From Membranipora membranacea (lineage: Eukaryota; Bryozoa; Gymnolaemata; Cheilostomatida; Membraniporidae), in assembly GCA_914767715.1 (NCBI GenBank), contig OU612065.1, forward strand, positions 40,052,001 through 40,116,000: a stretch of DNA of 64,000 nucleotides, written 5' to 3'. The notes beneath the pieces are model-generated. The model saw nothing but the letters and a program-made list of their open reading frames with translations. It had not been told where the DNA came from and made no database searches. Shown piece after piece: positions 12,204 to 23,169 of the stretch. A program made the position numbers and the translations under genes. Position 1 is the first letter of the stretch. Each line of letters opens with the position of its first letter.

Positions 12204-14215
12204 GTTTGTTCCCCGGAAAGTTTAACCCATCATTAGCAGTGTATTGATTGTTTTCGCACTACAATATATTTTCATTTTCAAATTTTTTCATTTTCCATCC
12301 TAAAATATTGTGTTGCAATCAGTTAGTTTTGGAATTGACCCAAACTCTCCCTTATGTTGCGTTCAAATTAGATTCAATATAACAAAAGTAACATTTTGTG
12401 TTGTCTGCTCTTTGAACATGTAAGGATAACTACTAAAAATGTATGCGTGTAGTCAGATAGAAGCTTTGTCACGCAGCTACACTTTTGTTTTTTACTCCCA
12501 GCACAAAAAAAGAAGCCGCGTGACGAGGCTAGTCAGCTAGATGGATAGAGTTTACTCAATTATCAATTTATATATCATGATGACATGAAAGTAGGTGGGG
12601 AGAAACACAGTTTTTTAGCATTGCGTGCAGGGAGCCCCAAGATAAGCAGAGAATAAAAGAAACTCACAAACGAGTAGCAGTCAATCAACCACTTGAGATT
12701 TGAGTTTCGTGGTTAGTACCAAAGGGCACGCACCATTCTCAAAATTCAATAGATTTCTTTTGTTAATCCAGTGTAAGATACTTAGTAGCTTGATAGGGTG
12801 GATAGTTAGCCAAAGCCAATTACCTGTACATTAATCTCTAAAGCAAACACAAAGATTGGCTAACTTGTAAACAAATTACTCTTTATTAGTAAAGTTGACT
12901 TTGTGCCTTTTGTTTACCAAACACTGTTATGAAGAGATAGTCAGTTTAATTAAGAATGTCCTACAAACTAGAGTGGGAATGGTACAGATATTCACTAAAT
13001 ACATGAGTCAAGGCCAACGGAGGGACCTGTTCTGTTCTCTATACAGGAGTAGGTAGTGTAAGTATGTAACAACTTTTTATAAAATCACAACAGAGCTTAA
13101 AATTACACGCTTTGCATGTTTAGGAGGTGATTTTCGTCCTTGTTGACTTCAATTAAATTTGATTATTAAATGCCTTTTGGAAGTGCCACTGTGACGCAGC
13201 AGGCAATGAGATTATGGTGTAATGAAGGGAGTGCTCAGGGGTCATAAGATGCAGAAGAGGACGTGAAGCTCAACGAGTTGGCTGCTACCCTCTGAGCATC
13301 AAAGGAGCCACTCAATGATCGTTTTTGCAACTGATACCTCGGCAATGTTAGCAGCTTGCTAGATTATTAATTGTATATATCAGGTCCTGTTGCTCTATTT
13401 TGTGCTCAATCATGGTGGTTAATTTAACCATATTTTATTATGCATTAGCGAGGATTATCTCTTGACTCACTCCTGGTCTCAGACTTTAAATAGTCCAGAT
13501 TAATAGATCACAAGCAAATGCGATGAATGAGATAATTGACATGCAAATTCATAGTTGTTTCGTATCAATTGAGCTGTGAGGGGTCCTCTTAAGCAAATTG
13601 GCTACAATTAGTCAGCGCTCAAGCCTGTAGTTCATCACTATGAATAAGAAAATTTGATAGCCTTACAATACATTAGACAATGGGAATGTATCAAAATACA
13701 TCTACTGCTGAGAAACATTAGGTCTAATAGTACAAGAGAACTAGGCTGTGTGCCTAGGCCTTAGTGTTGTGTTGATGCCTTTGACGCTTTACTATCATTT
13801 GGTATGTTTGTGTCTTTTCTGTGAATTGTTCTTTTGCCCTGCGTCCAACAAACCCACTTTATGCACGATCAGGTTACACCTGAGCGTGTACTTTTTTGTA
13901 TGTTTGGTTTGGTTTACTTGGATTTATTTTCTGGTGAGATTTGAATTTTTTGACCAATTATTGCTTTGTATGTGTTTGTCCTTCAAGAAAAGAGACTGTA
14001 AGACTACAATAACTAAAAACTCATTTTTAAGTCATAGAACAGGCTTATGGTTATTTGTGGTTAATCTATCATCATGATGAATAGTAGTCACTAGTTACCA
14101 TGGTTCTTGACATTATGCACATCACGGGAATGAAATTCCAGGCGAAGTACTCAAATTTAAATATCAGTTGTTGCATTAGGAAATTGCGGTGTAGTCGCAT
14201 TCCATCGCAATCACT

Positions 14216-14461
14216 ATGTCTATTATGTACCAGAGATTGTCTGCGTCGGTTTTGATTACACAGGATCTAAAAGGTGATCTCATGGTCACCCTCTGATGTC
14301 CTGTGGTACGGGTACCCTTATATTCAGCTTTAAGTTTAACAGAGTTTTTCTGTACTGTTGTAGGAGAAACAACTGACAGTGCTGTGCAGGAGAGAAAGGT
14401 TGTTCAGTCACTCAGACGCGGAAAAAAGTATATCTGGATAACTCCCCAAGAGCCAAGATAA
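14216..14461 (+). CDS. Possible 51-residue protein of unknown function, two exons
   Basis: Exon 1 (14216-14273) starts at the first ATG after an in-frame TAG and ends at a phase-1 donor (AAAAG/GTGATC). Exon 2 (14364-14461) follows a TTGTAG acceptor, joins in frame and ends at TAA. The protein has a basic, non-acidic N-terminus (MSIMYQRLSASVLITQ) that could be a mitochondrial presequence, and a basic C-terminal part (SLRRGKKYIWITPQEPR). A GTAAAT donor follows immediately after the stop, so a spliced 3' UTR or a longer gene is possible. I do not recognise a family. Confidence 0.35.
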
Positions 14462-14799
14462 GGTAAATATGGAGAGTAAAGTGCCCTTTTGACAAGCATC
14501 TTTTCTCTTGAGCATACAGGTTATCATCAGACAGTAAGGATATCCTGTGTTATCATATTATTTACAATGCATGTGTAATACATCACGCTGGTTTATAATT
14601 AGATTTCAATTAACTTATTTGACATTCATGTTTGATATATAAATAGCAGTGTTGAGTGAAAACTGCGTCTAATGCTTGAAATGAACATATACATCATTCC
14701 TTTTTCAGTTTGATTGTGAATGTTTGTAGTATTTGCACTTCTACTAAGTATGGTATTAATATCGTGAAGGAAACTGGAAGTTATTTAGTCAATACATAT

Positions 14800-14861
14800 A
14801 CTCAGAATCAGAGCTCCACTAGGTCATCCTACTCAGAATCAGAGCTCCACTGGGTCATCCT
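14800..14861. repeat. 31 bp tandem duplication
   Basis: The unit beginning ACTCAGAATCAGAGCTCCAC is present twice head to tail (14800-14830 and 14831-14861) with one mismatch. It lies in an open frame (14710-14922) after a possible acceptor, but nothing else supports coding. Confidence 0.85.
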
Positions 14862-15135
14862 ACGTAAGTTCACGAGAAATACGCTCCTAATTCACTGTTT
14901 GGTTCATAATATGGTGCTTTGAATACGACTGACGATCTTAGTCGAGTTGTTAATGCTGACTGCTGACTTAACATCTACAAACTAGGCTCTTGAAAGACAT
15001 GCTCACCACCACTGTACATTACCTACCTACCCATAAAGCCAATGAATCTAAGCTCCTTGGCATCATCAAGGGAGAGGGCATCATGCTTTCACTTTTGACT
15101 AAATACATAACATTGTCTCTATTATAGCCAACAGT

Positions 15136-17662
15136 ATGGCGTCAAGCAGAGCAGGAACTGAGTCATTTATGCAGCGAATCACCAAATTAGGCAATAACTC
15201 CGCAGCAAGAGAGCAAATGAGTAGGTATGACAATCTCAAGTGTACAATAGTCTATGATGCGGGGGGGGGGGGGGTGGTAACCTCTGGTAGGTCTATATAA
15301 AGAGACTGGACTTGAACAGCTCCAGTGGGTTTGTGGCAATCTGTCATTGAACCCTATCAAAATGTCATTGTGTTTATTTTTACGCTGGTTTTTTTGGTCT
15401 CTTTTACAAGTCAAGTTAACAAAGACTAATATGACTATAGTTAAGCTGGAAAAGTGAAATTTGACTGGTTGTTGATTGACATATAAGTGACATGTTAGAT
15501 TATCGTCGCAAAGGCAATTGCCTCACCTAAAGACTGAAAAATCTAAGACATATAACCTCCCTGTACCACCTCAGTAGCTTGTTTGTGATCAACGTGTTTG
15601 GTAGAATGAAGAACAAGGTTGGTCCAGTTCGCCTGCATACTAGTCGCTCCTCTTCCACTGGTCACGACAACGTACCGTAATCCCTCACCTATAAGTCACC
15701 GGACTTATAAGTGAATCACCCCCCTCAGAAAAAATAAAAATGCTCCAGCTATAAGACACCCCACCGCTCTAAGACACTCACTACACTACACTCACTACAA
15801 ATGAACTAAGTAGTTTTGGGAAAAAAACTGCCCACAGTGGGTTTTGAACTCACAACTCCATGTTTCCAAGTCGAACGCTCTACCACTGAGCTATTCATCT
15901 TCGGTGATTGTTACAGGTTTTGGTCCAAACTAAATATAATAATGCTTCAAATGATAGTCGCGTCTATATACTACTCTCTTATAGCCGCCTTCACTTATAC
16001 GTCGCGCGATCTATAGGTGAGGGTGATGTGACCAGTGTAGGGGGAGCAACTCCGAATGGAGGCAAACAGGACCAAACTTGGTCTAGGTCAGGGGTGCCCA
16101 TCCTTTTCATTGAGGGGGCCGCATCCACATATTGTAATGTCCTTGGGGGCCCGAAACCTCGCCATAAATCAAACATTCATAATGGGTGTGCAGTAATTTC
16201 ATCTCTGCAGTGGGGGATTTATTTATCGGAGCTCACTCAAATGCAATGGTTGGGGAATTCCAAAATACTGTGCCTAGAAGTAGAGCGTTCTTTATTATTG
16301 TACAAATGAGGAATGTAATAAATATAGGGGTGAAAATTGTTTTCACGACTAAGCGATTTTCTCAGACCGGTAGGGGGCCGCATAAAATTGGGTCAGGGGC
16401 CGCATGCGGCCCTAGGGCCACTCATTGGGCAGCCCTGGTCTAGGTAATACATGACATGTACATTGTTACAGGGTTATACAGTATGGCTGCCTGGGACTGT
16501 CTGATGTACTGAAGAGGATAGATACAGATAACTATGGATACTATATAAACAGACTGAGCAGTGTGGTGTCTCATGTAACCACCGCCAGAAAGAGTGAGTT
16601 CTTGTTCCACCACAAGTTTTTCTAATGTATTTAGGGGGGGGGGGGTCGGGTATTCTTATTAACAAACCCCCTAAGTATTAGATTACAGGCTAAATTGTAA
16701 AGCGTGTCGTTGTTTAAGAATTAAATATTGAAATAACTTAAATGATCTTTAATTTCACATCCAAAGTCACTTGTTCGGTGGTGGATAGGGTTACTTGGAA
16801 ATGGAGGGAAAGGATCAGATTTGTCTTATCAAGGAGTAACTCCTTGGTCTTATCGATAGGACAACAAGAACTGGGATTTAACAGTGCCCAACATAGTCAT
16901 GAAGTTGACCCTCTGAAACGACAGTTGCTCAAAGTGTTTTATTGTTTATGTAAGCATGTATAAACACATAACTACTTATTAATATAAATAATAATCATAT
17001 TCAAATATAAATACTCATATTTAGATATAAATACTCATGGATACTCATATTTATGTATATGTGGTGAGCATACACAGTCTTAGCTTGTTAAGACAGGCTA
17101 AGACTGTCTCGCCAAATAGTTCTTCAGGCCCTGTCATCTGTATGACTTTCATTAATGTCTCCGATCTAATATTACAGTGATGAGACTGGGTAAAAGTATA
17201 GATGTCCTTCGCTGCCTGCAGCTAGAGATGAGAATTAAAGGCTGGCTTCTCTTCATGATAATACTGACAGTTAGACTGACCTCGTTCTTCTATTTACTCG
17301 CTGATCATGTGATATGGCTAATAGAAGTGGACGCCCTGACAATCGATCCGTCACCAGTATATACCATCTACAATCAGCTCTGGGTGACGCTCTGTGTATT
17401 AAGTCTCCTTAGAAATGTATATGCATGTAACATGATACTCAGGCGCCATTGGTATAATTCGAGCAAGAGAAAATCAAGAAAAAAGTTGTGGATACCAGTT
17501 GTGCTAGACACAGTGGTCAATTTACTCGACTTGCTTATTCCAATGCATGAGTTACAACATTGGAATGTAGCTGGATTCATAAGGGGATCAGCTGGAGTTG
17601 TTTCCTCTATAATAACTCTCGCCACTATAGCCAATGCAGATTTAGCATTGCGGAATGTTTGA
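15136..17662 (+). CDS. PEX11G: Peroxisomal membrane protein PEX11, gamma type
   Basis: Three exons, 15136-15224, 16472-16593 and 17178-17662, give 231 residues; the human gamma protein is about 240. PEX11 proteins sit in the peroxisomal membrane and drive elongation and division of peroxisomes. The N-terminus (ATG at 15136) reads as an amphipathic helix with SAAREQMSRVIQYGCLGLSD, matching the family's GRDRL-x-R-V-x-QY-x-C region. The third exon has conserved features: basic LGKSIDVLRCLQLEMRIKG, a hydrophobic segment, an interior YNQLWVTLCVLSLLRNVY, a basic cluster (SSKRKSRKK), and a C-terminal membrane helix with the family's G-x-x-G-x-I/V-S-S-I pattern (RGSAGVVSSIITLATI). All junctions are canonical GT-AG and in frame. 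Intron 1 (1247 bp) carries two mobile elements. The assignment to gamma rather than alpha/beta rests on the helix-2 pattern from memory. Confidence 0.88.
15261..15274. repeat. Poly-G run
   Basis: Fourteen uninterrupted G residues lie in PEX11 intron 1 shortly after exon 1. They could form quadruplex DNA or be a sequencing-sensitive homopolymer. Confidence 0.9.
15825..15905 (-). mobile_element. tRNA-like SINE relic
   Basis: Read on the minus strand it contains TAGCTCAGTGGTAGAGC, a textbook A-box with D-stem, then GAGTTCAAAACCC as B-box. The anticodon stem does not pair well and the B-box is altered, so a pol III-derived SINE head or decayed tRNA is likelier than a functional tRNA. It lies in PEX11 intron 1. 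Confidence 0.6.
16081..16445. mobile_element. Complete hAT-type MITE with 8 bp target duplication
   Basis: A 349 bp element (16089-16437) is bounded by inverted termini CAGGGGTGCCCA and TGGGCAGCCCTG and by a perfect 8 bp direct repeat GTCTAGGT (16081-16088, 16438-16445). The 8 bp duplication with a CTAG core and the CAGGGGTGCCCA-type ends are hallmarks of hAT transposons. It has no transposase and must have been mobilised in trans. A GGGGGCCGC motif recurs subterminally on both sides. It is inserted in PEX11 intron 1, just upstream of exon 2. Confidence 0.9.
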
Positions 17663-17714
17663 GCGGCACACTCTGAAAGGTAATTTCTTTGTCTGCATGT
17701 CTTATATTTGACAG

Positions 17715-17869
17715 GAAGTAAGCCAGGGTCGTTGGACTTGGTGGTTGTTGGCTCAACATCGATAATGGGCAGTTATTTCGTGTTTATCTGCCTTTATATG
17801 GTGATACTAGCTGCTCTGAGACAAACAAGAAGACATTGTTGTGTGATTAACTCCATTGTCTATGGATAA
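17715..17869 (+). CDS. Possible extra terminal exon with a membrane helix
   Basis: After an acceptor (TATTTGACAG) a phase-1 open stretch of 51 codons runs to TAA. It encodes a hydrophobic segment (SYFVFICLYMVILAALRQ) followed by a basic, Cys-containing end. Only 52 bp separate it from the PEX11 stop. The PEX11 exon 2 donor is also phase 1, so exon 2 could in principle splice here, bypassing exon 3. It might equally belong to another gene or be chance. Confidence 0.25.
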
Positions 17870-20617
17870 CTCTACCAAAGAGACTTTGAAGTTTCTCAAA
17901 TTTGTAAAAAACTTGTTTTCAGTAATTACATTGTAACATTACTATATTTTGCAGACTTAGCAAACAGTTTTCATAATGTACTAGTACAAGCTTAATTTTC
18001 CTGCAGGTAACTGTACACTGCTCAGACTAGTATATCATTTTTTCTCAGTTTTTTTTTATAACAGCAGCTTGAATGAATAACAAAAACCGTTGAAACCAGA
18101 CTCGGCCAGATCTATTTGGAAATGACATCACAATGAAATCGTTGTTTTAGCTCACAAACCTAGTTGTATTGCCAGTTTAAACAAAGATTTAGGAACGAAT
18201 GAATCGGAATTTTATTATCATTCACACATGTGATGTGAACAAGACATATCAATCATATTTGTGCAATGAGCAGTGCTATATGCTTGACATGACCGCATAA
18301 AGATGCTCTGGTAGTGCAATCATGCTGATAGTAACTAACTAATAATACAAACGATACGCTTTAGCCTCCCTGACTCCAGTATACAGAAATCTGGTATGAA
18401 ATTCAGAGTTGTTCTCTGACGCGGCAAAGGAGAACAACTCAGTAACAATAAATAAATATGAGCGATTACTGTAAGAATTCATAATATTATTATGAAGTAA
18501 GACTATGGCGTTTACCTAAGACCAAATAGTGTTATTAAGTCTTTGGCCTTCACTTAATTGTGATAGAAATGAGAAAATGATGTGTATTCAACACAGGAAA
18601 TGGTGTTATACTGGTTTTGTCTGGAGCACGAGAACCATAATAAATTGTATGGCTCTCACTAGGGTTTAAAGACTACAGAAGGACCGAAGCTAGAAATTGC
18701 CAAATAGTCATGGACCAACCAGCTTGACTACAGCATGCGTTGTTCTACGGATATTCTCTAATTGCCTGTTATTTTGTTGCATTCAAATAAGCACCGACGA
18801 AGGAGTAAAAAGCCGAACAACAAATCAAGGTCACTTGATGTGTATAAGACTTGTAAAAAAAGACTGCTTTTCATGATGGCACAGCATTGAATTTCAATAT
18901 CCCGTGGCGTGGCTTGCAAGCAACCAAACCAATACAGACTAGTGGGAAGTGTTTGTCGTACTGTGATCAGTATGGTGGATGCTTAGCCACCAAAACACAC
19001 CTTTTCCTCTCTTCATTTCTATATTGTTTGTTTATTTTTAAAACTCTCTCTCCAGAGATGGTTGCATAAAATATTTGTCCACTGAGTGCATGGTATTGCT
19101 TGAAGAATCCTTGCTCACCTCTTATAATAATTATTTTGGCCACTTCTCAAACATCTACTAAAAGGATTAACAGCAGTATTGAAGATTTGTTTACATTCAA
19201 AGTCACCATTTGTAAAGCTATCCTCAGGGAAACCACTATCCATTCTCTTGTCATGAGCTATTTGAATCAGCAATCCAACAATCTGAAGATTATGATTTAG
19301 ACAACTGAAATGGCAAGCAAATATTCTAACTATAGGATGAGAGATACCTGACAAGTCTCCCTTTTTGGTAGGGAGCCTCCCAGTTTTTAGGGGTATTTTC
19401 CACCTCCTCCCTATCTCCCTTTTTCCTCCCTTTTTTCAGCTTCCTTCACCCAGAAGACTTTTTAAGCTGTTTTCCTACACCCACAGTACATATACCTAAA
19501 TATAATTGCCTATTAACATACTATCTCTCCTCGTTCGGATAAAGTGCAACAATATAATTTGTAAAATTAGGCATTTTATAATATGAACGCTCTAGTTTTG
19601 GCTTAAAATAAATTACATCTAGGGCCAAATTACACCTTCACTGCGAGACGCGCAGAGTGGTACTCCGAGACGGGAGTTTGTCCACGGAGACCTCCTGACT
19701 TCTGGGTCTACCAACTTGTCATGTATGGATGAGATGAGATCCATGATAAAACTTTTGCAGTTTTTGTGATGTTTTCATGGGAGTCAGCAGTGCCTCCATT
19801 TTGCAGTGATGTCCGGTTCAAATCCTAGTCCAGTCGATATCAGAAAAACTGATGTCTCAACAAATATAATGATATAGTGTATAGGCCCCTTACCTAGTTG
19901 TGGACATTTTTTATCAGAACTGCAGTTTCAGCTCCGCATTAATCACCATGGAAATTGGCATTGAATCATTGGCACGCTGTTATTGTTGTTTCCATTAACA
20001 TCAGTACCAGTGATTGTCTTTTGACTCAATCCTGACTTATAGCATGCTGCCGTGATGCTGCTTTTCTATAGACCATACGTAGATGTAACAGTCAGTGACA
20101 GATGGACAGTATGGGTATGGATGAGTATACAGCTTTTAAATATCTTGATGTAAATATTGAGTCAAAACTTAAATTTGGAATTCATAATATTGATATTTTG
20201 TCATAAACATTCAACATTCTTAATATAACATGACAAGAGTGTGTTTGATTATTGAATGTGCATCCCATATTTGGGCACCCCATCTAGTTAAATAAAGTAA
20301 ATACTCGAAAATGTCAACAGAAAAGCTTTTTGTTGGTGTTTGAACAAAAAAAAAAGTTGACCTCATATCTCACCTTATGTTACTACACGACTGGCCTGAC
20401 TAGAAAACGAAATGGTTAGAAGTCTTTTTGAAAGAATTGCTACAGATGACAGGTTTCTACCGCACCACTCTGAGCACAACACCAGACACGGAGTGATTAG
20501 GTGTCACATTAACACTGATGTCAGGAAATACTTCTAAATGTAGGCCCTAGAACTTACAACCTAAGCGTCTTGATACCTTGTTATTAGATATTATACTACC
20601 AATCTCACCAGATCTTG
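17870..20617. other. Spacer without a supported gene
   Basis: I see no splice-supported coding sequence. There is a candidate AATAAA near 18447, two open frames overlapping on opposite strands near 19100-19350 that look random, and a pyrimidine-rich tract at about 19360-19445. Confidence 0.5.
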
Positions 20618-21948
20618 ATGGCCTGCTGGCTCCTCTTTGGAGTTGTCATTTCTCTCTGTGTTTGCGGTGGGTCATGGGTGGGCGGTGGGTGCAGCTGCAG
20701 TTTGACCCCCGCTAGCAGTCATCATGGTATTTTATACATGTATATATTAATTTTTCATATCTTTTTATTTATTTTCTTCCTACTAATATTCCACCTGCTG
20801 ACCATAGATATGTCTTCAAGTCCAGTTTGTGTCACTGGTTGCCATTTGATTTGAAGCCAGACTGGTCGCGTATCGGACCGCCACCAATCTGTACGCTGCC
20901 ATTGGTTCCAGCATTGTAAACCTATTCTCAGGGTACATTCCTGTCCTTCAAACCTCCGCAGACCCTTGTCACCACATATATATATATATATATATAAAAT
21001 ACCGTTATTATTTCCTTATTAACAGGGCTGACCACCGGAGCACTGTATTCTGCTTACCGCTCATCTTTCCGATCGGGTCACTATTGAGAGAGGCTTATCG
21101 TCGATGACACCCCAGCTGGATTCCCCCAGTCCTACTGAGGGAACTACTAATAGCCGCCAGTTGCGTAAGTATTACCAACAGTTATCACACAAAAGTCAAT
21201 AAACTGGAATACCTATGTCAAAAATTGCTATAATCAAAGTACTCAATACAACACCTCACCCTCAGTATTAACATATAATATCTATATTTTATTTATTTAT
21301 TTATGCATGGTCTTTATTTGTCATTTACTTTGATCGGCAATAATAAAGTATATACATATATATATATATTATTGTTAGTTCTAAACAAGAAACTGCCGGC
21401 CGTAGCAGGTGGTGCGATGATCATCGCTACTTTGACCACCTGCATCATCTGCTGCAAAAGAAGACGACTACAGACTGTGCTACTACCAATGTTAACTACC
21501 GGTTCGTAAAATAATATGTGTCAGAGCATAACTTACCATCCAATCAATCCAGTCCTAGTGGCAGGTAATTCAACTTGAACTCTCAGTAGAACATCATACA
21601 TCTAATACACGATTAATGGCCACAAGAATTTGCACAAAAATCAGACTCCACAGTCTTTACTCTTTCTATTTTTAGCTTGTACGTCTATTTTAGCGGTATG
21701 TTGTAATAAATCACTTTCGGTTGTGATCTGTGACATCAGATAAACATAATATGTTGTTATCATTAATTCCTCTTTGTTACTGTTGTGCTTTCAAGATTAT
21801 ATTTGAGCTTCTGTTTCGGCTCGGAGCTGCCCCCGAGGCTTTGCTAAATGCTGTTAGATTTTGTTTTGAGGCTAATATCTGTTTATTTTGTCTTGCAGAT
21901 GCAGAGGCACAAACAGAAACTGGATATGTATTTTGTAATAATACTTGA
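20618..21948 (+). CDS. Possible small type I membrane protein, middle exons unresolved
   Basis: The first exon (20618-20726) starts with a clear signal peptide (MACWLLFGVVISLCVCGG) and ends at a phase-1 donor. A later exon (21381 to about 21500, after TTGTTAG) encodes a membrane helix with a stop-transfer basic cluster (IIATLTTCIICCKRRRLQ) and a phase-1 donor. The last exon (from 21900, after TCTTGCAG) encodes DAEAQTETGYVFCNNT and a stop. Between them, stretches near 20810-20920 and 21027-21167 probably hold the extracellular part (Ser/Thr/Pro-rich TPQLDSPSPTEGTTNS), but I could not join them in one frame without interruption. Signal peptide, short ectodomain, one helix and a short tail are inferred. 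No family recognised. Confidence 0.35.
20975..20996. repeat. (TA)n microsatellite
   Basis: About eleven TA units lie just upstream of a possible acceptor in the unresolved membrane-protein gene. Confidence 0.9.
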
Positions 21949-22949
21949 GTGAGTGATAATAAAAGGATACAATGTATATATATCCATATTTATTATTTGA
22001 TGGCTGTATGGTATGTCTTACTCTTAATCTATGTTGGTTCTTCAACCTTCGGCCTTTTACTGAAAAAATCCACTGGTAATGCCTGCGTCCAACCCAGAAA
22101 GGCTTAAACCTACATAGATGGCCGTAATCACTAGCACCATTATCTCAATAATTGTGCGCCTCAAAAAGGTCTTGGCTGACATACTATACCTATCGGCTGC
22201 GTTGCATGCTCGACAACGGTTACCTGTCCTTTACCCTTTTAATTGGAGACACATATTAAAAGAGAGTTTAGGTTCAAGGGAAATAACTGACAGGATGCAT
22301 GGTTGTCATAACCCCAGCGCACCATCAACTTAGACCAATAAGCCTAATGAGCTATTGAATGGTTACTGGAGTTGCGTCCTTTTGTTCTGAGGGAAGACAA
22401 CTCATCTCACAACAGTTATGTTTAGCTTGGGCAGGCTCCCCACCCGCCACCTCCGACAGTCTGTACAGGCTAATTTACATTGCTTGCAGTTTATTCTGGT
22501 GATTGCTATACACCATGGAGGTTACGCTACTTGGTACATTTGTTTGAACATCTAAATGTACCATCATGATTTGGCATTTGTTTTAGCTTTAGATTTGATT
22601 TGGTTTGCTTTGAAGCAGAAATTTCTGGCTTACATCTCACGAACAGCAGGCAGTTATTGCAATTCTATCAATTTCTTATAAACTACCTGCTGTGTTACAG
22701 AATTAGCAAGGTTATTTGCGACACTTGATGACTGTTTTTGACACACTAGTTTGTTCACAAAAATTAAAACTTTTCTCATTCTGGTTAGTATCATCCTGAG
22801 TTTTGTAGCATAACTCAAATCACCCTTCAAATTATCAACAAATCCATGTTATACCTCTTCCAACTGATAAGATGCATGAATGAGTGAAAAGTTAAGCAAA
22901 CAAAGAAGGTCACAGGGTTGCTATAAATAATAATGATCAGTCCAGTTAG
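21949..22949. other. Spacer, nothing recognised
   Basis: One open frame near 22118-22333 has no splice or homology support. Confidence 0.4.
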
Positions 22950-23068
22950 GATGTATGCATGGGCCCCTGGGACTTACATGTCTTTACTTTGCCAATGTTC
23001 ACTATCAACCACCCAAAAGACATTGGCAAAGTAAAGGCATGTAAGTCCCAGGGGCCCATGGATGTATG
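22950..23068. mobile_element. Palindromic MITE with 8 bp target duplication
   Basis: A 103 bp element (22958-23060) has terminal inverted repeats of about 41 bp beginning CATGGGCCCCTGGGACTTAC with one mismatch between arms. Both sides carry the direct repeat GATGTATG (22950-22957, 23061-23068). An 8 bp duplication fits a hAT-like mechanism. The terminal words recur in the repeat cluster at 640-870. Confidence 0.88.
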
Positions 23069-23169
23069 TGTATCATCATGATCAATTATCAATTCAATCA
23101 CTTCAGTTTGATTTACCTCCGATCTTCTTAGTCTCTAACACCAGCTTAGATAGCTGTGACTTTAGTTAG

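Larger units (their letters stand above)
11033..14215. other. Spacer, with the possible tail exon inside
   Basis: Apart from 11910-12112 I find no supported gene. It contains the 3' UTR of the Knickkopf-like gene, an (AT)n run at 12172-12201, and open frames near 13748-14077 that look like chance: strings of hydrophobic and Cys codons with no start context or splice partner. Confidence 0.5.

Noticed and set aside
13748-14077. 109-codon hydrophobic open frame
   Set aside because: Composition is that of translated T-rich non-coding DNA (runs of Phe, Leu, Cys); no acceptor, donor or homology cue.
15825-15905. tRNA gene on the minus strand
   Set aside because: A- and B-box words are present, but the anticodon stem does not pair and the T-arm is altered; called a SINE relic instead.
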